From an uncultured Mediterranea sp. (GTDB taxonomy: Bacteria > Bacteroidota > Bacteroidia > Bacteroidales > Bacteroidaceae), in NCBI GenBank assembly GCA_945641355.1, contig CALZEQ010000015.1, positions 1-60,214 on the forward strand: a stretch of DNA of 60,214 bases, given 5' to 3'. A model generated the notes under the pieces. That model was not told where the DNA came from. It saw only the letters and a list, made by a program, of their open reading frames with translations, and made no database searches. Below, piece after piece: positions 33,485 through 42,700 of the stretch. Positions within the stretch are counted from its first letter, which is position 1; every line of letters begins with the position of its first letter. Made by a program: the position numbers and the translations under genes.

Positions 33485-34010
33485 TCTTAATCAAGCCAAA
33501 CACCGCATAGTTCACCATATCCATGTAGTTTGCATCCACACCTTCGGACACCAGCGTTTCACCGGCCAAGGTTTCTATCTGCTTGGTACGGTAAATCTTC
33601 ATCAATATCAGGTCGGTATACGAGCTGATACGCATCCCGCGCCAAGCTTCGTCATAATCATGATTCTTGGCCAGCATCAGCTCCAGCGATTGGCGGGCAT
33701 ATTTGTCGTACAGAGCCAACGCCTGCTCGCAGGTGATGTCTGCCGAATCGGCATACCCCAGCTCCAGCTGTATCAGTCCGATGATTCCATAGTTGACGAT
33801 TGCGATGAATTCGGAACGCACTCCCTCGTCCACCAACGCCACCCCCTTGGTCTCGATGCTACGGATGCGGTTAGCCTTGATGAACAGCTGGTCGGTCACA
33901 GATACCGGACGCAGTATACGCCACGCCGGACCATAATCATGTAGTTTCTTTGAGAACAAATCGCGACACAGCGCGATGACATGTTCAAATTGCTGCTTGG
34001 TTTCCTTCAT
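33468..34010 (-). CDS. DUF1599 domain protein
   Basis: The 180-residue protein contains two similar halves: KKLHDYGPAWRILRPVSVTDQLFIKANRIRSIE and KNHDYDEAWRGMRISSYTDLILMKIYRTKQIE, each with HDY-x2-AWR. This is the DUF1599 pattern, distantly similar to nucleotide-handling all-alpha folds. Function is unknown. It is the first gene of the run that includes tpiA and folE, under a TACCTTTG box at 34030-34037. Confidence 0.9.
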   Translation of the reverse strand: MKETKQQFEHVIALCRDLFSKKLHDYGPAWRILRPVSVTDQLFIKANRIRSIETKGVALVDEGVRSEFIAIVNYGIIGLIQLELGYADSADITCEQALALYDKYARQSLELMLAKNHDYDEAWRGMRISSYTDLILMKIYRTKQIETLAGETLVSEGVDANYMDMVNYAVFGLIKIEFGD

Positions 34011-34581
34011 ATCCCGTACAAATAGGCTGCAAAGGTAGAAATAATTAGAGAAAAAAAGGAGGATAGAAGGGAAAAAATCACTTCAATGACAGAACTCTTT
34101 CCCTTGTTACCATTCAAGCAGCTGAACAGACACCTTGGCATACACCAAACACATCTTCCAAAGTAATTTACCCAAGGCGGGAAAACAGGGAATGAAGGCA
34201 GATTATCGGATAACGAACATCGGATTGTGGCAGATGAAGCAGCCTTTCAAAACAGACATTCTCTTACGCGCGCGCGTGAGAAAGTTTGAAAAATATCTGC
34301 AACAGTCAAAAGTCACTTCTATATATCTCTATATAAGATGATTAAGCAGCAGAAAAGTGTGGCAGATGTATTGTAAATTGCCAAAATTCGTTCTAATTTT
34401 AGCTGATTTTCACTAAATAATACACTATTTAAGTACAAAAATTGCGTAATTTACACAAAGTTTGGCAGATATGTGGCAGATATCCTCTGTTTTTGCATCA
34501 AAACAGCACTTATTTCGCTGTAATAATTACCGTTATCACAAGTGTCCCACCGCAGTTGTCGAAGGTGTACAACAGGCATGG

Positions 34582-34658
34582 AACAACTGTTACATAGGCC
34601 ATGGAACAACTGTTTCACCTATAGATAACAACTGTTTCATTAGGAGTAAACAACTGTT
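34582..34658. repeat. Four AACAACTGTT direct repeats at 22-23 bp spacing
   Basis: Exact copies lie at 34582-34591, 34605-34614, 34627-34636 and 34649-34658. The period of 23, 22 and 22 bp is about two helical turns, so all copies face the same side of the DNA. The block ends 70 bp upstream of the hrpB -33 box. This looks like a multi-site operator or iteron array. Confidence 0.85.
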
Positions 34659-34728
34659 CCATAGTATGTTTTCAGCTATTCCATTTAAAGTTATTGTCTA
34701 CCATTGTGTAGTCCTCCAGCCTCCGAGT

Positions 34729-34760
34729 GTTGCACAATCGGTAGAGAGTCTCTATATTTG
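34729..34760 (+). promoter_or_regulatory. Promoter of hrpB
   Basis: GTTG (34729-34732), 20 bp, TATATTTG (34753-34760), with the start codon 29 bp further on. Confidence 0.7.
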
Positions 34761-34788
34761 CGGAGTGTAATTGTTTTCTTGAACAGGT

Positions 34789-37257
34789 ATGGATATCAAT
34801 CGATATAAGCAGGAGTTACCGGTAGGCGAAATAGCAGACGAGGTGAACTGCCTGCTCCTCACCCACCCGCGTCTGATAGTGACGGCCCCTCCGGGAGCCG
34901 GCAAATCAACGTTATTGCCCTTGACACTACTGGAGCGCACAGCCGGCGGCAAGGTCGTGGTGCTGGAGCCTCGACGTCTGGCTGCCCGGCAGGTAGCCGA
35001 GCGGATGGCCTTCATGCTGGGCGAACCGGTAGGCCGAACAGTGGGTTACCGGATGAGACTGGAGAGCCGGGTGTCCGAAGCCACCCGCGTGGAAGTGGTG
35101 ACCGAAGGCATCCTGACACGGATGCTGGTGGATGACACCATGCTGGAAGGGGTGGATGTGGTGGTGTTCGACGAGTTTCACGAGCGTAGTTTGGCTTCCG
35201 ATGTAGCACTGGCCATGATCCGCGAGGTACAGAATGTGTTGCGGCCCGATCTGCGTCTGGTGGTAATGTCTGCCACAATCGATGCGACCACCCTTTGCAA
35301 AGCCCTGAATGCGCCGCTGGTTGAGAGCCGCGGGCGGATGTTCGACGTAGAAATTGTGTACGGCTCGGAGGCTGATGCACCGCATTGTGCCGAACAGGTG
35401 GCTCAGGCCGTTGGCCGCCTTCACCGTCAGTACGAGGGGGATATCTTGGCCTTCCTGCCCGGACAGGCCGAGATACTGCGTTGCAAGGAGCTGTTAGGGG
35501 AGAGTCTGGGCAGTACCGAAGTCTATCCGCTCTACGGAATGCTCTCTATGCAGGAACAGCAACGGGCCCTAGCTTCCTCACCGTCCGGATACCGCAAGGT
35601 GGTGCTGGCCACGCCTGTAGCCGAGACCTCACTAACCATCGAGGGGATACGGATTGTAGTAGATTCAGGGTTCTGCCGCAAACCAGTGTTCGACCTACAT
35701 AGTGCCCTGAGCCGCATGGAGACGGTGCGCATCTCACGCGACATGGCCACCCAGCGCAGCGGACGTGCCGGGCGCGTAGCACAGGGCATCTGCTATCGCC
35801 TCTGGTCGAAAGCCACCGACCTGCGCATGGAGGAGTGCCGTCGACCCGAAGTGGTGGAGGCCGACTTGGCTCCGATGTTGCTGGACATTGCAGCTTGGGG
35901 TGGTGGCAAGGTAGAGGAATTACCCTGGATTACCCCACCGCAACAGGCTCATGTACAGCAGGGACGCCAACTGCTCACACTGCTCGGTGCACTCGACGCG
36001 CAAGGCTGTCTGACACCTCATGGCCGTGAACTAGCCCGCATTCCCTGTCACCCACGTTTGGCGCAGATGCTGCTGAAAGCCCGGACAGCAGAACAGAAAG
36101 CCTTGGCCGCCGACCTGGCTGCCCTTTTTGAAGACCGGGATCCGGCTCCACAGGAGCATGATGCCGATTTGCATACCCGCCTGCTGTTGCTGCGCGAGGC
36201 CCGTCGACGAGGAGCCAAAGGACGCTGGAAACGCATTGCCGAAATGGCCGCCCAGTATCGCCGTCTGGCGGGTAAGGGAGTAGCAGAGGCGAACGAGATA
36301 CCCGACCCCGATGTCACCGGTCTGCTGGTGGCTTCGGCCTATCCCGAACGTATCGCGCAGCGTTGCGGACACAGTCGCTATCGTCTGGCCGGTGGAAGCT
36401 ATGTGCAGTTAGACGACCAAGACCCGCTGATGGCCTACGATTGGCTGGCTGTGGCCTCTGCAGGCAACCGCATCTTCCTGGCTTCGCCCGTGTCGCGCGA
36501 AACGTTGGAACCGATGACTTCTGTAGTTCCTACGGTGTACTGGGACCGGCACGAGAACCGGATAGTGGCTCGCAGCGAACGACGCATCGGCCTGCTGGTG
36601 CTCGATGCACGCCCCCTTTCGGAGGATGTCAGCCAGCAGCGGATGGAGGTGCTTTGCGAGGTGGTGAAGCGCGAGGGAGCTTCACTGCTCACCCTGGATG
36701 AAGAGGCTCAACGCCTCCAACGCCGCATTGCAGCTGTAGCCTCCTGGCACGAGGAACTGTCACTGCCCGACCTCTCGTCGGAGAGCGTCTACGCCCAAGC
36801 CGACGAATGGTTGCCCCTCTATGCAGCCTCCGCATGGAGCGCTGCCGACCTGAAGCGCATCGACATGCGCAATGTGTTGTGGGGAATGCTCTCTTACGAG
36901 CAACAGCAGGCAGTGGAGCGACTGGCTCCTTCGCACATCGTAGTGCCTACAGGCAGTCGCATCCGGGTGGACTACCGTCAAGGAGCCGAGGCACCCGTGC
37001 TCAGTGTGCGCCTGCAGGAGTGTTTCGGACTGACCGACACACCTCGGGTGGACGACAACCGCCGTCCCGTCCTGATGGAGCTCCTCTCGCCCGGCTTCAA
37101 GCCCGTGCAGCTCACGCAGGACCTCCGCAGCTTCTGGGAGAGCACCTACTTTGAGGTGCGCAAGGAGTTGCGCCGCCGTTATCCCAAGCACCATTGGCCC
37201 GACCATCCGTTGGAGGCCGAAGCCGTGAGGGGCGTGAAGCGGATTATATGGCACTGA
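34789..37257 (+). CDS. hrpB: ATP-dependent helicase HrpB
   Basis: This 822-residue DEAH-box (SF2) helicase has Walker A TAPPGAGKST (about 32-41), motif II DEFH at residue 128, motif III SATID, motif VI QRSGRAGRV, the HA2 domain (about 370-450) and the HrpB-specific C-terminal domain ending PKHHWPDHPLEAEAVRGVK. HrpB is a widespread but poorly characterised RNA helicase-like protein. Length is typical. It has its own promoter downstream of the AACAACTGTT array. Confidence 0.95.
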   Translation: MDINRYKQELPVGEIADEVNCLLLTHPRLIVTAPPGAGKSTLLPLTLLERTAGGKVVVLEPRRLAARQVAERMAFMLGEPVGRTVGYRMRLESRVSEATRVEVVTEGILTRMLVDDTMLEGVDVVVFDEFHERSLASDVALAMIREVQNVLRPDLRLVVMSATIDATTLCKALNAPLVESRGRMFDVEIVYGSEADAPHCAEQVAQAVGRLHRQYEGDILAFLPGQAEILRCKELLGESLGSTEVYPLYGMLSMQEQQRALASSPSGYRKVVLATPVAETSLTIEGIRIVVDSGFCRKPVFDLHSALSRMETVRISRDMATQRSGRAGRVAQGICYRLWSKATDLRMEECRRPEVVEADLAPMLLDIAAWGGGKVEELPWITPPQQAHVQQGRQLLTLLGALDAQGCLTPHGRELARIPCHPRLAQMLLKARTAEQKALAADLAALFEDRDPAPQEHDADLHTRLLLLREARRRGAKGRWKRIAEMAAQYRRLAGKGVAEANEIPDPDVTGLLVASAYPERIAQRCGHSRYRLAGGSYVQLDDQDPLMAYDWLAVASAGNRIFLASPVSRETLEPMTSVVPTVYWDRHENRIVARSERRIGLLVLDARPLSEDVSQQRMEVLCEVVKREGASLLTLDEEAQRLQRRIAAVASWHEELSLPDLSSESVYAQADEWLPLYAASAWSAADLKRIDMRNVLWGMLSYEQQQAVERLAPSHIVVPTGSRIRVDYRQGAEAPVLSVRLQECFGLTDTPRVDDNRRPVLMELLSPGFKPVQLTQDLRSFWESTYFEVRKELRRRYPKHHWPDHPLEAEAVRGVKRIIWH

Positions 37258-37282
37258 ATCAAACCAACAAGCTATAACAAGT

Positions 37283-37393
37283 ATGCCAGAAAATAGAATT
37301 GTTGCGAATAATGGCTCATCTATCGTGCTCTGTACGTCAGATGACGGCAATACCCCACTTGAAGTAAAGTTGGAGAAAGAATCTAATCAATAA
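37283..37393 (+). pseudogene. N-terminal remnant of a RhuM-family protein
   Basis: A 36-codon frame reads MPENRIVANNGSSIVLCTSD and then DGNTPLEVKLEKESNQ. It matches the beginning of RhuM/Fic-associated virulence proteins, where this is followed by TVWLTQAQMAELF. Here the sequence stops just before that, so the remaining roughly 300 residues are lost. RhuM genes are frequent near restriction and mobile islands in Bacteroidota. It lies 25 bp before the exonuclease gene. Confidence 0.6.
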
Positions 37394-37417
37394 AGATAAT
37401 TAATATTTACATCAGAT

Positions 37418-37906
37418 ATGCAAGACTTTGCAGCGATAGATTTTGAAACAGCCAACAACGAGCGTAGTTCGGTTTGCTCTGTCGGCGTGGTGATAGTACG
37501 TGGTGGGGAGATAGCGGATAAGTTCTACTCTCTCATCAAGCCCGAACCGGAGTATTACAATTACTGGTGCAGCCAAGTGCATGGCCTTTGCACCGCAGAT
37601 ACAGACAATGCGCCAGTCTTTCCTGAGGTGTGGAAGCAGATAGAGCCGCTCATTGAGGGGCTACCATTAGTGGCTCATAACAAAGCCTTTGACGAGAGCT
37701 GTTTAAAGGCAGTCTTCCGCGTCTATCAGATGGACTATCCCGACTACGAATTCCATTGCACCTGCATCGCCTCGCGCAAGCGGTGGCCGGGAGGACATCA
37801 CAACCTTGACATCATCGCAGCCCGCTGCGGCTATGACTTGAAGAACCACCACCATGCCTTGGCGGATGCGGAGGCGTGTGCGGCGATAGCGTTGGAAATT
37901 CTTTAA
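37418..37906 (+). CDS. DnaQ-like 3'-5' exonuclease (DEDDh)
   Basis: The 162-residue protein has Exo I AAIDFETA (Asp8, Glu10), Exo II HNKAFDESCL (Asp) and Exo III HHALADAEACA (His and Asp), the DEDDh catalytic set. It is close to stand-alone exonucleases like DNA polymerase III epsilon. It could trim DNA or RNA ends in repair or defence. It lies between a RhuM remnant and an AAA ATPase with a nuclease-like C-terminus, an accessory-type setting. Confidence 0.9.
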   Translation: MQDFAAIDFETANNERSSVCSVGVVIVRGGEIADKFYSLIKPEPEYYNYWCSQVHGLCTADTDNAPVFPEVWKQIEPLIEGLPLVAHNKAFDESCLKAVFRVYQMDYPDYEFHCTCIASRKRWPGGHHNLDIIAARCGYDLKNHHHALADAEACAAIALEIL

Positions 37907-37977
37907 TTGCCAATAAATAAAAGACTCAAGTTACGCAAGTCGATTTACGAGGCTTGAATTATTTGGAAAACATTTCG

Positions 37978-37985
37978 TATCTTTG
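37978..37985 (+). promoter_or_regulatory. -7 box of the AAA/PD-(D/E)XK gene
   Basis: TATCTTTG; a weak TTGA lies 21 bp upstream. The inferred transcript start (about 37992) excludes the earlier in-frame starts and supports the ATG at 38017. Confidence 0.6.
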
Positions 37986-38016
37986 GCGCATGAACCGATA
38001 TGAAAAGGAGTATGCC

Positions 38017-39633
38017 ATGAGACAGGTACCCAAATTCTTCAATACAGCCGGCCCTATACAGCCGGATATTCACTACCAGGTAGAGCCATTGAGCCGCTTC
38101 GATTTGGAGGAAATAGAGCAGTTGATTTATCAACGGAAATATTTCATCCTGCACGCCCCGCGGCAAACAGGGAAGACCTCCTGCCTGCTGGCGTTGAGGG
38201 ACTACCTGAACGCACGCGGAGAGTTCATCGCCGTGTATGCCAATGTGGAGGCAGGACAGGCAATGAGGAATCAGGTGGATGAGGTGGTGAAAGCCACAGC
38301 CGGAACCATTGCTGCAGAGGCACGCCTTGTCCTGAAGTCAGAACTTCCTAACGATGTGCTCCGCAAGGTGGTACGGGATGAGAACACGACGGGTTCCAAC
38401 ATGCTGACTACCTTCCTGACCGCGTTCTGCGAAGCCCTCGACCGTCCGCTCGTCCTCTTCATCGACGAGATAGATGCCTTGGTGGGCGACTCGCTTGTCA
38501 GCGTGCTGCGGCAAATCCGTGCCGGGTATGCCAACCGACCCGCACACTTTCCGCAGACCATCATCTTGTGTGGCATACGCGATGTGCGTGACTATCGTAT
38601 CGTGCTCTCCAACCAGGACATCGTCACCGGAGGGTCGGCGTTCAACATCAAGGCAGAGTCCTTGCACTTAGGTAACTTCTCGAAGGAGGAGATACGCGAA
38701 CTGTACATGCAGCACACCGCCGCTACCGGTCAGGAGTTCGACGAGGCCTGCTTCCCCCTGATATGGGAGGCGACCGAAGGACAACCCTGGTTGGTCAACG
38801 CCTTGGGTTACGAGGTCACGATGCGGATGAAGGAGAACCGCGACCGCAGCATACGCATCATTCCCGAAATGATATACCGTGCGCAGGAACAGATTATCTA
38901 TCGGCGGGACACGCACATCGACATCCTGATAGACAAACTGCGCGAGGAGCGGGTGCGGAACGTGATTGCCCCTATCCTCGCCAATGAGGACGGCGAGGCT
39001 GAAAAGCAGCTGAAAGAGGATGATATCCAGTATGTGGTGGATATGGGATTGATTGTCAGAGACAAACCGTTGCGCATCGCCAACGCCATCTATAAGGAAA
39101 TCATTCCCAGAGAGCTGACATGGGCACGGCAGCAAACCCTCATCCAGCAATCCGCCTGGTACATCAACCCTGACAACTCCATCAACATGGAGAAGCTGTT
39201 GCTGGACTTCCAGCAGTTTTTCCGCCAGAACGCTGACTCCTGGATAGAGAAGTTCGACTACAAGGAGAGCGGCCCGCAACTGCTGCTGCAGGCCTTCCTG
39301 CAGCGGGTGGTGAATGGTGGTGGCTACATAGACCGCGAGTATGGCTTGGGGCGCGGACGCACCGACCTGCTCATCACCAAGCCTCTGACCGATGGCTACG
39401 GAGGTCCCTTCCAACGCATCGTGCTGGAGCTGAAGATTCTGCGCGGCAACATCGACACCACCATCCAGAAGGGACTGGAACAGACCACAGGCTACATGGA
39501 CACCTGCGGCGGCACCATCAACGAGGGACACTTCATCCTCTTCGACCGTACGCCGGGCAAGCCCTGGGAGGAGAAGCTGTGGCACCGCACCGAGGAGTAT
39601 GCCGGCAGGAAGATTGAAGTGTGGGGAATGTAA
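38017..39633 (+). CDS. AAA ATPase with PD-(D/E)XK nuclease-like C-terminus
   Basis: The protein is 538 residues. The ATPase part has Walker A HAPRQTGKT (about 46-54) and Walker B LVLFIDEID (about 145-153). A winged-helix-like middle follows. The C-terminal PD-(D/E)XK-like domain has GRGRTDLLI (about 446-454) and VLELKI (about 469-474). This architecture (AAA-like plus DUF1703-type nuclease) is widespread and lineage-expanded in Bacteroidota and of unknown function; roles in mobile elements or defence are suspected. The start is chosen from AAAAGGAG eight bases before ATG 38017 and from the promoter position; the frame itself opens at a TTG at 37954. Confidence 0.85.
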   Translation: MRQVPKFFNTAGPIQPDIHYQVEPLSRFDLEEIEQLIYQRKYFILHAPRQTGKTSCLLALRDYLNARGEFIAVYANVEAGQAMRNQVDEVVKATAGTIAAEARLVLKSELPNDVLRKVVRDENTTGSNMLTTFLTAFCEALDRPLVLFIDEIDALVGDSLVSVLRQIRAGYANRPAHFPQTIILCGIRDVRDYRIVLSNQDIVTGGSAFNIKAESLHLGNFSKEEIRELYMQHTAATGQEFDEACFPLIWEATEGQPWLVNALGYEVTMRMKENRDRSIRIIPEMIYRAQEQIIYRRDTHIDILIDKLREERVRNVIAPILANEDGEAEKQLKEDDIQYVVDMGLIVRDKPLRIANAIYKEIIPRELTWARQQTLIQQSAWYINPDNSINMEKLLLDFQQFFRQNADSWIEKFDYKESGPQLLLQAFLQRVVNGGGYIDREYGLGRGRTDLLITKPLTDGYGGPFQRIVLELKILRGNIDTTIQKGLEQTTGYMDTCGGTINEGHFILFDRTPGKPWEEKLWHRTEEYAGRKIEVWGM

Positions 39634-39706
39634 TGTAAGGCATTGCAATGTACCGGCACGTACGTCAGTGCAACATATGCGGACAGCCACAATGACGAAG
39701 CGCCGG

Positions 39707-42700
39707 CTACTTCTGCAATGAATGAAGGAATGCAGACGGAGTGATATTATACTCCTTTTTGAAACATGAGATAAAATAACCTACATCATTGAAGCCACAG
39801 GCGAAAGCAACCTCTGATACGTTGTATCCGGATTGTGAGAATAGTTCTTTGGCATGTATAAGCCGTTGCTTCCTTATATATTCGTTGATTGAGAATCCCG
39901 TCAATGCCTTCGTCTTACGGTAGAGAGTTGAATGACTGAAATTAAGTTCGTTGCAAAGAAGTTCGATGCCGAAATCCTTGAACGACAGATTGGACTGAAT
40001 GAGTTCATTCAACTTATTGATAAATTGCATGTCTAATTCATTCAGATAGGAATAGGAATTGGAATCGGAGGAAGATATATCCTCTTTACCGGGAGATGGG
40101 AGACACTGGGCAATGTGTCGGGCCAGCCGCTTTCTCTGCTCCAGTTGCCTTTGTACACACCCTTTCAGCAAACGGGCACTGAAAGGTTTAGTCAAATAGA
40201 CATCTGCTCCGGTCTCGTATCCTTCGGCTTGATTGTCTATCGTATCTTTGGCTGTCAGTATCACAATAGGTATATGGCTGGTAAGCATATTATTTCTCAC
40301 CTTCTTACAGAGTGTAATTCCATCCATCCTGGGCATCATAATGTCTGTAATGATGATGTCCGGCAACAGTTTCTGAGCTTGCTCCAGCCCTTCCAGTCCG
40401 TCAGAAGCCTCTACAGTCTGATACGAATCTTGCAACGAATTGACAATATACTGTCGGATATCCTTGTTGTCTTCCACTACTAAAATGATATTCTTTGAGC
40501 CGTTCAATCCATTCTCCACATCCTCTGTAACATCCTCTCTCTCCCTGTTGAGCGGAATGGATGTTTGATGGATTGCCTCCGGATAGTCCTTATCCCGGTG
40601 CAGCACGATAGTGAATGTCGTACCCTCCCCCTCACGACTTTCCACATTGATTTCCGCCTGGTGAAGTTCTGCCAATTCTTTCACCAAAGCCAGCCCGATT
40701 CCGGTACCTGGTTGCTGATACTTGCTCTCCGATTGGTAGTAGCACTCAAAGATGTGAGGCAAATCCTCCTTCCGGATGCCATATCCCGTGTCGCGCACCT
40801 TTATCGTAGCTGTTGTTTCACTCCACTGCAAACTGACGTGTATAATGCCATTCGGGGTATATTTCAACGCATTGCTGATGAGATTGTTCAGAATGATTTG
40901 CAAAACGTATCTATCAGCCGCAATCTGTTGATCCGGCTGAGGAACATAAACGGTGACATGAACTGCTTCGTTTCGGTTCAACTCTTGAAATCTCAGCCCT
41001 ACTTCCTCTATCAGTTCTCCAAGACAGACTGGCTGGATGGTGAGCTGTCTGTTCTCACATTTCCTGAACTCCAAAATTCGGTTCACCAAGTCAAGCAATT
41101 GTATGGCACTGGTATGTATCATGCTGATTTTCTTACTGATGAAAGCTGGCAATCCCTTATCAGCTTTCAGGTCTTCCAAGGGTCCCACAATCAGCGTTAA
41201 CGGTGTACGTAATTCGTGCGTGATGTCTGTGAAAAATTTCAGGCGTTCCTCGTTCAGTTTCATCTTGTCCAAATTGTTCCGGCGTACTACCTCCTCCCTA
41301 CTGCGCCGCATCACTTTCCGTCGGTAAGTGCGTGTATAAGCCAACACTGCTAAGCACAACAACAGCGTATAACAAGCTAACGCCCATCCCGACATCCACC
41401 AGGGAGAGGCAATATGAAAACTCACGCTCGCTACGTTGCCAACGTGACCGACATTATTCCTCAAATTGGCTTTCACCTCAAATGTGTAGTGCCCCGGAGC
41501 CAGACCGCGCAGCGTCACCGAGGTACTCCGACCCAATTGGTTCCACTCGTCCGACAGGCCATGGATACGATAAGCATATTCTACCAAATCGCGATGCGCC
41601 TCATCCGTCACACAGAAACGGAACGTATGTTCATTGTCGGTTGAATGATATTCACGGATACAGATGTTCGAGCAGCTATCCACAGCCAGCACATCGGCAG
41701 GACTGAATACACATGTACCGTTGTGCGTCCCCATGTAAATGCGTCCATTGGCATCCTTCGCCACAGATCCATGCTGGATGTTTCCATAGGGTATTCCATC
41801 GTCATAGCTGAAGTTCAGCAAATCTTTTGAATCCTTTCTATAGCATGAGATACCTTTGTCTGTCCCTATCCAGACATTCTTCTGTTCATCTTCTATCAGA
41901 CAGTGTATCAATTCGTCAGGCAGATTTTCATTGCTGCTGATACGTTGGGGATGTTCATAATCTCCCTTGGGATAAATATAGACACCTCGCTGGGTGGCAG
42001 CCCAAATGTTGCCATCCGAATCTTCTATTATGGAAGTGACGATATCGCCACAGAGTCCGTTGCTTTCCGCGATTCTTGTAATCAGCTTTTGTTCTTTATC
42101 TATCAATATGATTCCCCATCCGAAACAAGCTATCCACAACCGTTCCTTTGCGTCCTTCACGAATCCGAAAACAGAAGCTTTATTGACCTGTTTGGCAATC
42201 AGAGCAGGTCTTTCAATCATCCCCATCCGATAGCAATACACACCCACCTGTGATCCTATCCATAGCTGCCCTTCACCGTCGTCCCACAATATATTGACAT
42301 CTACCTGTTCTCCAAAATCAATTCGCCGGATAGAATTGTCGGTTGGATTCAATTCCAAAAGCCCATTGTCTCGTATACCCAAGTATATTCGATTTTGATG
42401 TTTGCAGATGCTATAGACCTTCCCGTTAGGTCGGACCAGATAAGGCGACAAGTCATACCAACGCAAGAAGCGGCCAGTTGATGTATCAGATACCCATACT
42501 CCATTATCGACTCCTGTCCACAACTCATCCGTTTCGGCATCGTAAAATAATCCTCGTACCGATTGCGGACGTATACTTCTGTACTCCGTTCCACCATCCT
42601 GCACCATTCTTCGGAATAACGGGCCACTGTGCCGGATGCAACTGATACCACTGCCATAGTTGGCAATCCAATAATTGCCATAACGGTCTCTGGCAACTTT

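Larger units (their letters stand above)
34011..34788. other. 778-bp intergenic region with repeat arrays
   Basis: No convincing gene is visible. It contains a -7 box for the DUF1599 operon (34030-34037, TACCTTTG on minus), four scattered GTGGCAGAT or TTGGCAGAT units between 34224 and 34480, a CGCGCGCG run near 34269, a four-copy AACAACTGTT array, and the hrpB promoter. The frame at 34462-34770 is only the repeats read as protein. Confidence 0.7.

Noticed and set aside
34140..34341. Possible small gene in the region upstream of hrpB
   Set aside because: The frame has no ribosome binding site, recognisable motif or codon bias, and includes the CGCGCGCG run.
34582..34658. CRISPR array
   Set aside because: The repeats are only 10 bp with 12-13 bp spacers, and no cas genes are present anywhere in the window.
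34462..34770. 102-codon frame over the AACAACTGTT array
   Set aside because: The translation merely spells the DNA repeats and overlaps the hrpB promoter; no start signal or family match.
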